Source: Polytrichum commune (lineage: Eukaryota; Streptophyta; Polytrichopsida; Polytrichales; Polytrichaceae). From it: 64,000 bases of DNA. Shown in pieces: positions 55,201 through 64,000 of this stretch. Position numbers and translations under genes: made by a program. Each line of letters opens with the position of its first letter. Position 1 is the first letter of the stretch. The stretch is taken from the NCBI GenBank assembly GCA_950295325.1, contig OX485804.1:55552001-55616000 (forward strand). The letters run 5' to 3'. The notes beneath the pieces are model-generated. The model was given only the letters and a program-made list of their open reading frames with translations, was not told where the DNA came from and made no database searches.

Positions 55201-58200
55201 CGTGTTCCAACTCTCACATGGTAGAACTAAATTTCTCCTCCCTTACTGAAGTGGGTGAGTTTTATTTGATGGAAATATGTATGAAGTTCGAGCATCCTTA
55301 CAGCGATGCGTCAGTGTCTTCGTTGAAATTACGTCATCTCCAGACTGTAAGTGAAGACATCAGACGCTTTTGATGTCGTTTCCGCTTTTCTGGCTGTTTG
55401 CTCTATCTAATAACTGTCATGCCAACAAATAGATGACAGAGTTACTACTTTTCAAAGGTAACTGCGTGATGAGAATGTGGTGGTGTTGTGAAGTGCAACA
55501 TACATGCAACCTACATCGATTACGTCAGCACATTTAAACTCACCAATTGACTGATACAGAAGCCACCGGCGACAGGACCATAGACAGCATGCGATGCATT
55601 GTTGTGTGGCCTTTTCAATAATCTGTGCCTTGGGAAATGTAGCAAAGGGTATTGGTTGGAGGTCTCATCCTGCTTGTGCCGATGGACGGCCACTCAAGGA
55701 AATTGTGTAGCACATGACGGATGTTGATTGCTGTTCCTCCATAGCAACCAGTTAACCTTCAAGCAGCCTCCATCCTTCCCTCGTCGTAGTGTTTGATCCT
55801 TCCAGATCCGATGTTGTTCATTTTCTTCAAACCTGCTTATGGTTTGTATGGCTAATGTATTACGGAATGTGCATTGCCAAAGTCGGCTTAGGTCACGACT
55901 GTTTATTAATCAATTTCTGAGAACTTTAGTGAGTTGTTTACCTGCAGCTTATGATTGACGTGAAGTTTTTGTATTCATAGCGTAGTTTAGTAAGTGCTAC
56001 ACGACTGAGATGTACGCGTCAAGCTTTGTACACAAGTAACACCGGTTTATGAATATGAAGTATGTTATACCCCAAAAAATATCGATACATCATACATATA
56101 TGCTTTTCTCGCTGGCTACACTATTGTGCAAAAAAATTGAAAGTGAGTTTCTCTGTGATCAGTGATATGCCCTGCAGAGGGCTGACGAGACGAGCTGATT
56201 GTGTACTCAGTTCATGTCTCACAGGAGGGGACATGCAGTAGCGTAGGTGAAAGCTCACATCGAGTGTATGGCTTCTTCCACTTCAATGAGCCTTAATGTC
56301 CTGCAATATCTACTTAGTTTAGCGTCCTGTAACAGTTCTGGATTGTGAAACCGTATTAAAGATAGGCAGAGGTGGACATGTGTAACGAATATCGTGCATG
56401 TATGGGTGGAGGATGCTGGATTGCAGTCCTTCCTCGGCTAAGCGTGTGCGCTCAAAGACCTATGAGCATAACGTCATTAGCATGTCATGGCACGAGCGGA
56501 GTTTGAGGGAGTCCACTGGCTCGTGCATCAATGCCACCTGAAGAACTAAGCTTTCTGTATAGTTCACGAGGGAAAGAAATGGAGTCCATCGTACGACAGT
56601 AGTGACTGAACTCGAGCGTGCGTGTTACTTACACACTCGTTTGCGAAGGTGGGGTAAAGGTGGCCAACGGTTGTTTCTGGAGATGGTGATGATTCGCTCT
56701 GTAAAGCTTTTTAGATTTTCAACAGTAATCTAGAGCATCTCCACACAAGCTATTTTGTACTGCATGTGTTGTAGTTTTGACAATTTGCAGACACCATTTG
56801 TCTCCTGGGGAACAGTAAATGATGCCTGCATTCTGGTCTTTCGACTGGCGGTTCTGACTTTGATATTCTTGAGAGTGATTGAGCCTTCTCGTCTTGAATC
56901 TTCGAATTTTGAACGAGGATTTAGGTGTTAGAATATTTGTAGATGATTTATTCAGCAGCTTGTAATGCGCTTCATGTCATTGATGGAGTTTTGCCTCTGC
57001 TAATGTGTAAGGAACTGAAGGGCACTATTGAATTGGTTGCTATGCTGTGACATGGTTGATTCCAGGTCCTGAGTAGAATATTGTGGCCGTTCAGTCCAGT
57101 CCACGACACTCAAGAACCAGCGACTATGTTGCTGATATGTATCTCATTTGTAACGATGACAATCCACGCAAGTTTAAGGTATTAATAAGTTTCTTCTTCA
57201 TTTTGATTGTTGAATATAATGTGGTATGTGATTGTCGATTCTTCCTGAAGTCATGCCTTAGCCATGCTTATCAGGGAGTTTAAAAGTAAATTGTTCTTTA
57301 TGTGTTCTCCGCTCAATAGCGTATTGGGTGCGTTATCAGTTCTCTTCAATCTGTTTTGGTTTTTGGAAAGGCGGTGTAGGCTGTAAATGAAGGAAGAAGT
57401 ACAAGACATGCTCCCATTGGTGAGCATCACTGCATGTTTTCCTGGAGTGACATTTCCAGTTTGTTGTGGATCTCCAGTAAGTGTAATGATATTCATATAT
57501 CCAAGTGTTGTGTGTTGTCCATTCGTTGCATTGCAGACCCAGCACTTGGGACAACAAAGCCTGGGAGCATTTAATACTCATGTCCTTGACTGCTCATCTG
57601 GCAGGAGGTATGATTTCGGAGGAGGTTGCTACCTATTGGGTAGATCTTTTGCGGCGTAGATAACGAAGTTATTATTTCGTTAGATGCGAGACTTCTTGCA
57701 GGCCACAAACTATTCTGTCGATACTGGGGTCAATCTTTGTAATTTAGGTTGTTATTACACGCGTGTGCTTATCCCCTGATGGTAGTTCGCTCTCTTCTTG
57801 GGGTCTTTTTCAGATGGGATTGTTACCCAACTCTTAAGACTTTCTGATTTTCCTGTTAGTCTTCCTCTTCTATATTTGAAGAGCCACTCTACCAGCACCG
57901 AACGCAGGTTTTGCGACACGCCAAATAGTTGAGTTACTTCGTGGGGGAACTTAGTGTCTGCCTTTCAAATGAAACCATCTGTTCTTGGAGGCTGCAGTTT
58001 ACCCGTAGAAACGCGAAGGGTTTCTCCAAGGAAATGTATTTTCAGATGTATTGACACAATCCACCTCAAATCGATCAAATAGGTGTATAGAGACTGAAAA
58101 TAATCGTACTAAAGACCTTTGACCTTCCAACCGTCCATGGTAAATTACCTAGCTAATGTGAATATATAGAGATGTGAAAGTTTACTGGTCAGAAGAACTG

Positions 58201-61200
58201 TGGAATAGAGAATTATCATGAAGATAGGCAATTGATTCTATCCTTGGAATGTATGCAACTTCTTGCTGCAGCGGGATGGATCTTGAAGCTTGTTGCTGGT
58301 CAATGCTGTAGGTTCATTTGCTAATTCGACGACAAGTAATCTCTAGTGATCACCATTTGTTTCTGATTGAGTTCCTTCGTGTACTACTTTCTGCAGTGAT
58401 GGAGCTCCTCACAGTTGACTAGAAATGTTACCATGTGGTTACGAGCATGCAACTTGTACAAATATATCCGGAAGTGATGGTTCAGGCCATTCAGCCCTGA
58501 AGGCTTTGCTTCTCCTAAAGGTATCAACATTGGTTTATGTAGGTGTATCATTCAGTATGTAAATGTAACTGAGCATGTCGTTGTTAAATAGTACGATGAA
58601 TTTGTAGTATTAGCTTCTTTTTGCAGATCATTTATTCGTCGGTTCTGCTCATGGCACCCTGGCTTTAAAGGAGCTACTCTTCTAGCGGTGTCTACGTAAT
58701 CACAAGCGTTGTGCTATGTAACAAAGGAGTGCTACAGCCTGCATTTTTGTCCATACGACAGAATTATGATTTTGGACTAGTTTGACAGTTACCAGCGCAT
58801 TTGCAGACGTTCTTTCTGAACATCACATTAGGGGGTAGAGGATTGATCTCCCTTAAGTAATCTCTATTTGTTTAGATATCGGCCTCTTGTGCTGAATTAA
58901 TGTGAACTATCGTTAAACTTATCTTGAATAGGCGTGTCTTTTCTATTACTCTCCTCTAATCCAGTGATACCATCATTCTAGTGCTTTTGTGGAAATCACC
59001 ATTTCTGTAGCAGCACCTACGTTTCTTGTTTGCGAATAGCGATGTTACCTCTGAAGTTCCTTGCTGATCCACAGCAGAATTACTTGAAAAACTCTTTCTA
59101 ATTGTTTTCAGAAGTTGAGATTCAACCCGTTCTGTACTGTGAGTTAATGTTCGCTTCAATCTTGAAATAGCTAGTGGGAGTGTGCACATTGACTATTGAA
59201 ATCGGTGAAGATCGAGTTGGTGGAACATCAGGTAGCTTTCCAACATGAATCGCCTCTAAGGAAAATGTTCATGGATGAGGATAATATGCATGCTTACTGT
59301 TGTCTGTCAAGCTGGATTTTGCGAATAGTTGATGTAACTCGTGTCAGTAACAAGAATTCCTTTTTCCAACCAAAGTTAATCAAATCTTTGATTAGAATGA
59401 ACTTATTCCTGGAAATCGTACATGATCTGAACGGCACAGATGTTATGTTCTATACAACTATAATGCGAGATGATTCTATAATGTCCTCAAATTGTTGAAA
59501 TCACTCGTTTCATTGTTTTCTCTTAACTGCAGTTGCACTAGACACATCGTAAGATGGTAAACTTCTCGAGAGAGACTGTACAACCTACATTGTCAGCACT
59601 GGTGTTGTTCCTGACCTCAGAAAGTAATCAAATGCTCGTTTGGGGGATCCAATGCTCCGTTCCTCAATTGTCGAACTAAACTTGCCTTTAGTTTTTTCCA
59701 CAAATGTGTAAAGCCTTAAACAGATGGAGATGTTCTTCAACAATTTGAATCTCTTATAGGGATTCTGATATGATGAACAATCGTTTGGACTGTACTCGTT
59801 TCGGAAGAGGGACGTTAATATTTTGATTCAGTTCGTTCTGTTCAAGTGAAAGATTTTTGTGCATCACTGTGAGCACGTCGAAATTCACGAAGCTGACTGA
59901 TTCTGCAAGAGAGCATTTTATGCTTGTAACTTGAACATACTTCAATCTGTTTTGTCAAGAAGGAGACCGAGAACTGCTGTTAGGGAATTCAGGTACGTTA
60001 ACACGCATTGTCTCTTTCTAATTCTCTTAGTGATCTCGGTCCCCCACACTACCCCTCGCATAAGTTTCGAGTGCAATTTAGTATCAAACAGAAGAGGTTG
60101 CGGCGTGTATCCTATTTTCTTCGACTACACAGTTTAGCGTTACTCACATTTGAGGAATCTTTTTTTTTTCACTGCCATGGCATCTATCATGGAGGATTCA
60201 TCGGCTGCGACAGTCACGTAGTTGGATATAGATTTTCATGTTGACCTCAGTATCGTTCTGCTGGACCTTGATACCGGTGTTTTCTGATTGTTGTAGCAGC
60301 TTTGGATGAAGGTGGTGGAAAGCTGTTCTGCATGGTTAGGAAAATGTGGAACAGCGTGCAATGACAGGTACTCTGGCAGCTGGCTGGAGTGCAACGGCCA
60401 GATAATGATTGTAATATCTCTGCTTCTCACTTATGGTTGCACTTGCTTTTAATCATCATGAGGTCAGCATACTCTAGTCCTCTTCTGCATAATCAGTAAA
60501 CACTCCCTGGATCACCGCCAAAGATCAATACCGAATAAAGTGAGCCAATTGCACCCAACGTCCTGTCTTCGAATACTGCGTGACTCCCGCATTTTAGATG
60601 GTAGCAATCGAGATCCATCCGTTCAGGTTAGTCTTTACCAAGCGAGCAGTCCATCATCTGAAACCATCTGACGCAGGTCATAGGTACCACTGACTTCGTA
60701 TGCTATGACGACTACCTTTCATATATTCTAGTTAGCCCCGTCACAGCCAAAATATTTGGAGAAGGGTCCGTGGACAATGTCAGGGTCAAAAGCCCTGTTC
60801 GTTGACGATGATATATGACAGGTTTTGGACTCTTTATTGGAGGAAATGTCTCTTCTGCAGGTAGAGGAGCAGGTAGCAGCCTTCAATTTCACGAATTCAT
60901 CGCAGCCTAGAAACATCTTGAAAATTTGAAGGTTAGAAAATTTCTGTGATAACCTTCCGTACATATTCTATCACTTTCCGAATGGGACGATTTCCAAGGC
61001 TTTCTATAGCAGCAAAATGTTTCCAAATCACGAATCAATAACTGAGTGCATGTTCCTAAAGTTGGCATCGTTAGCTCAATCTAATGAATAGAATGAACAC
61101 AGAATGATGTTCAGCCTCTAAATTTCAGTCTTTGAAACCTCAACTGGTCTTTTTCCTCATTCTGCAAGGAGGCTGAAACAGTCCTGACTCCTAATATTCG

Positions 61201-61640
61201 TATAAGTTTGGATTAGATACTTGTAATTCAAGCAAGGATGGTGACCTGTAGGTGCTTGCTTTGGAATCTCAATCTCAATGGCCCATTCTGCAACATATAT
61301 CCGTCTGGTAATTTTGACTGTTCGATGACATAGGTTTGCCGCAATAATCGATGGCATCATTTAAGTAGAGACGACGTAGCATGCTCTTGGACTGATGAGT
61401 CATGACTGGAGTTCTTGACAAACAAGAGCCCTGTGTAAAGTGCAGAATATGCCATGGTGGGCCACGAGAACTTTTCCTCGAACTGGCTATAAGAATCCGC
61501 TTCCATCCCTAGGTCCGTATATTCTGGAACTTTTCAGTTAGGCTGTAAGATTATTCATTGTCCTTAACAAACTTAAGAATATCTAAGTACTTACTACTTC
61601 CACAAATATTATTCCATTTAAATAGAACGTAGTTCAAAAG
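55201..61640. other. Low-repeat island without a recognisable protein gene
   Basis: About 6.4 kb shows more even base composition and far fewer repeats than the first 53 kb. No open frame exceeds about 100 codons and none has a domain I recognise on either strand. Possible splice-like words (GTAAG, TTGCAG) are common but do not join coding pieces. It may be the remainder of a long non-coding MIR529 host transcript, a non-coding gene of its own, or simply unique intergenic DNA. Confidence 0.45.
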
Positions 61641-62240
61641 GAACGGCTGGACATGATTTCTTCCTCCATTAATCCTCCAGTGAGGAGGCCCCCTCAAAGA
61701 ATGGAGGATGTGAGTGGGTCGTCATCCTCACCTAATCTCTCCAAAAGAATATATTGGCCGATGTACCTGAACGAAAACTAGGGTATGCTGGCCGGACGAT
61801 ACCAGGTCCTACCCTAGGGGTGCGGGAGAATGTAGGAAGTGGGGTCCGCTTGGGTGTCCCCGCCCCATGGTGGACCAACCCCACTGTTTGCCTACGTTGC
61901 CAGATAACCATAAACATGGTCTTGCATGCGCGTCCATGATGTGTAACTTACCGTAAACTCCTGTTTACTTTGTTAACCTCACTTTCCACAACTATCACTA
62001 TTCTCTCGTTAATCTACCGCCAATGAAACCTTCTCCAGGGGGAATCAACATCTCACCGGTGCCACCACATCCCCTCCTACAGTGTGGCAGTGAGCTCTTC
62101 CTTACGTGGTGGTGTGACATGATTGAGGGGCTCCGCCTCCCCTCCAATATGTATGTCTATGCTGCTCTACCCTCTCATCCTGCCATTTAAGGTAGAACCG
62201 CCTGTCACAGACAGACACTTTGAGCACTTTAGATTCTTAG
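61641..62240. other. Transition back to repeat-rich sequence, nothing recognised
   Basis: A moderately GC-rich stretch with overlapping 61-codon frames on both strands (61732-61939), no known domain and no terminal repeats. Confidence 0.45.
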
Positions 62241-62782
62241 CATGTACACAACTACACCATCTATGGTATTTAGTGTCATGTACACTACTTGCGAAGAAAC
62301 TAGATGCCTAGAGGTCTCAAAGTGTCACATCTCCTAATTGCCAATATGACACTATTCGACAATATAAGTGAGTGAGAAAGTATGTACAATATGACATTAG
62401 CATTGCACATTGCAATACTTGCGATGATAGTTGTGCATTTTAGTATGCAAAGGGAAGATAATGAGCATACTAATGCCAAGTGTCATATGGTCACATTTTA
62501 GTATGCAAAGAGGAAGATATTCTTGAGCATACTAATGTCAAGTGTCATGTGTTCACATTTTAGTATACAAGAGAAAGATACTCTTGAGCATACAAATGTC
62601 AAGTGTCGTTTATGTACACTAATGCCAAGTTATTAGTAAACGCACTTGAAAGCCAAGTGTCATTAGGCAACACTAGTGCTAAAGTTGTTGATCGTTAGTG
62701 AACCTAACATATGCCTCAAAATAAGAAGTGACACTTATACACATGTGACACTAAATACCATAAACAATGTAGTGTGGACATG
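62241..62782. mobile_element. Family 4 TIR element, copy with internal tandem repeats
   Basis: The left end CATGTACACAACTACACCAT then CTATGGTATTTAGTGTCA, and the right end reversed CATGTCCACACTACATTGTT then TATGGTATTTAGTGTCA, are inverted repeats of about 37 bp with a few differences. The 542-bp body contains the tandem repeat at 62433-62620. The interior is shared, inverted, with the element at 6516-7297. It has no coding capacity. Confidence 0.75.
62433..62620 (+). repeat. 57-62 bp tandem repeat inside the family 4 element
   Basis: CATTTTAGTATGCAAAG, followed by GAGCATACTAATG and CAAGTGTCAT, recurs three times, starting near 62437, 62494 and 62556, with small changes in each unit. Confidence 0.85.
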
Positions 62783-62784
62783 TA

Positions 62785-64000
62785 GTATATACATTGTCCA
62801 CACTTACTGGAGGGTGGGGCTAATAAATGATCATATTCCATATATTGGCACCAATAAGTGAGTGTGATTATCCTACTGACTGCCCCCTTCTCAAAAAACT
62901 TAGTTCATACCCTCCCTTAGAAACACCAAATGTACCTTACATTATGATCGTAAGTTTGGGGTTAGCCTGGATTTGTTTTTCAGCTAATGAACGGGAGATT
63001 CAGCTACTGAACTAAACATTGTATTTTGGATCCCCAATTTTTTTTCGTTGCTCAATTTCAATTTTAAACCGCCCAAGTAGAATCACCAACATTCAAATGT
63101 AAACCCAACATTTGTCATTATTTGCTATTCCCACGGGTAGATCACTTAGTGCATTTTAAAAACGACGTGCGGCATAATATAGAGAGGATTAAAATCATTT
63201 GAAATAAAAATTATAAAGGAATTCCAAATAATGAAGGGGCCATTAAATGTAGACATTCTCATTATAAGTAAGTTAGATGGACATAAAACGTGGGCCATTA
63301 TTTTTTTGTAAAATTAATATAGGGGTTGAAGATAAGGATCCTAGAAGGTATGTTTAGTATGTTTGCTATGGTCTCCTATGTGTTTTCTTCATAACTTTGT
63401 TTGCAATGGTATTATTGTTTGCACCCTTCTTTGTTTCCATGCTTTCCCTCAACACTCGTCAATTGCGTTAGGAAGTAGATTAGCTTTTATTACTTGAAAG
63501 GAATATAGAGTACAAAAAATTGCAGTGACTTGGACAATATAAGTAATGGAAGGGTGCAAACAAATGGGCCATTTTTTAAATTTAAGTAATTATAGGGAGG
63601 CTTTAATTCAGCCCTTGAAGATAAATAGCCCCAAAACAAAAAAAAACCCAGCCGCACGTGGTGCACAAAAATGCCTTAGAGTGATCTACCCATGGCTATT
63701 CCTTGTAAACAAACTTGGGTGTTATAAAAGAATGTTACTAAGTGACTTTTCATCCAAATTTCAATTGTCCATGACATATTTCGATACATGATTGCTACAA
63801 TGCAGAATACATGAAATAGTGTTTCCTTAATTAGCAATAGGATGAACTAAAAGTAAGTTGGGTTGAAGTACTTGTAAACTTATTCATAAAAAACATCAGT
63901 AGAAATATACGATAAATTTGATATAAAATATTAAATGATACTAAATACAATTTGTAGGGTAATTATAGAGAAATTTGTTCATATTCTTAAATTATTGTGA
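62785..64000. other. AT-rich intergenic sequence, nothing recognised
   Basis: No gene, RNA or complete element was recognised up to the window edge. An 81-codon frame at 63546-63791 has no known domain. Confidence 0.5.

Noticed and set aside
55201-61640. Further microRNA hairpins of the miR156/529 family
   Set aside because: No additional GAGAGAGCAC-type core or complementary arm was found on either strand beyond the two annotated hairpins.
1-64000. CRISPR array, bacterial operon or ribosomal RNA
   Set aside because: No regularly spaced repeat-spacer pattern, no dense coding and no rRNA sequence was seen; all signals are those of plant nuclear DNA.

Overview
This window is nuclear DNA from a land plant, most likely a non-flowering one such as a moss or liverwort. 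The evidence is a pair of MIR529 precursor hairpins (54.8-55.2 kb) whose mature sequence ends in CACAGCCC, the form I remember from bryophytes. Plant-type Ty1/Copia, CACTA, PIF/Harbinger-like and Tc1/mariner-like relics, a tRNA-derived SINE and CCCTAAA telomere-type repeats agree with a plant. The species cannot be named from sequence alone. No intact protein-coding gene was found: every open frame examined is short, lacks a recognisable domain, or belongs to a broken transposon.

From 0 to 53 kb the DNA is AT-rich, repeat-derived intergenic sequence. Small terminal-inverted-repeat (TIR) elements dominate. Family 1 (TIR close to CCAAGGGGTGGACTC) has four members at 2.15, 13.15, 34.28 and 45.90 kb. 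Family 2 (CCCGGGTACGCAACTCCC) is at 41.92 and 48.44 kb. Family 3 (GGTGCAAGCATGGTAAAGTG) is at 32.86 and 51.70 kb. Family 4 (TGTTTATGGTATTTAGTG) is at 6.52, 31.84 and 62.24 kb. Two PIF/Harbinger-like elements with TAA target duplications lie at 6.73 and 7.70 kb, and two CACTA-type miniature elements with 3-bp duplications at 27.27 and 30.32 kb. Nesting is visible in several places.

Between 25.17 and 29.28 kb lies a badly decayed Copia element: LTR, an initiator-Met half-tRNA type primer site, a long leader carrying a 70-bp minisatellite, then a gag-protease-integrase pseudogene split by a CACTA element. From 34.1 to 36.2 kb is a tandem array of about 346-bp units. From 36.5 to 40.6 kb two dead Tc1/mariner-like transposase copies lie in divergent orientation. 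An unusual array of small hairpins with covarying arms and a constant GTCT loop lies at 11.8-12.2 kb. A SINE with a perfect 16-bp target duplication lies at 50.7 kb.

From about 53.0 to 61.7 kb the character changes: base composition is more balanced, repeats are few, there is a GC- and GA-rich promoter-like zone with a TATA box at 53.43 kb, and then the two MIR529 hairpins 221 nt apart on the same strand. This is the only part of the window that looks like a functional gene, a dicistronic microRNA locus predicted to act on SPL (SBP-box) transcripts. The remaining 6 kb of the island shows no convincing protein gene and may be the rest of a long non-coding host transcript.
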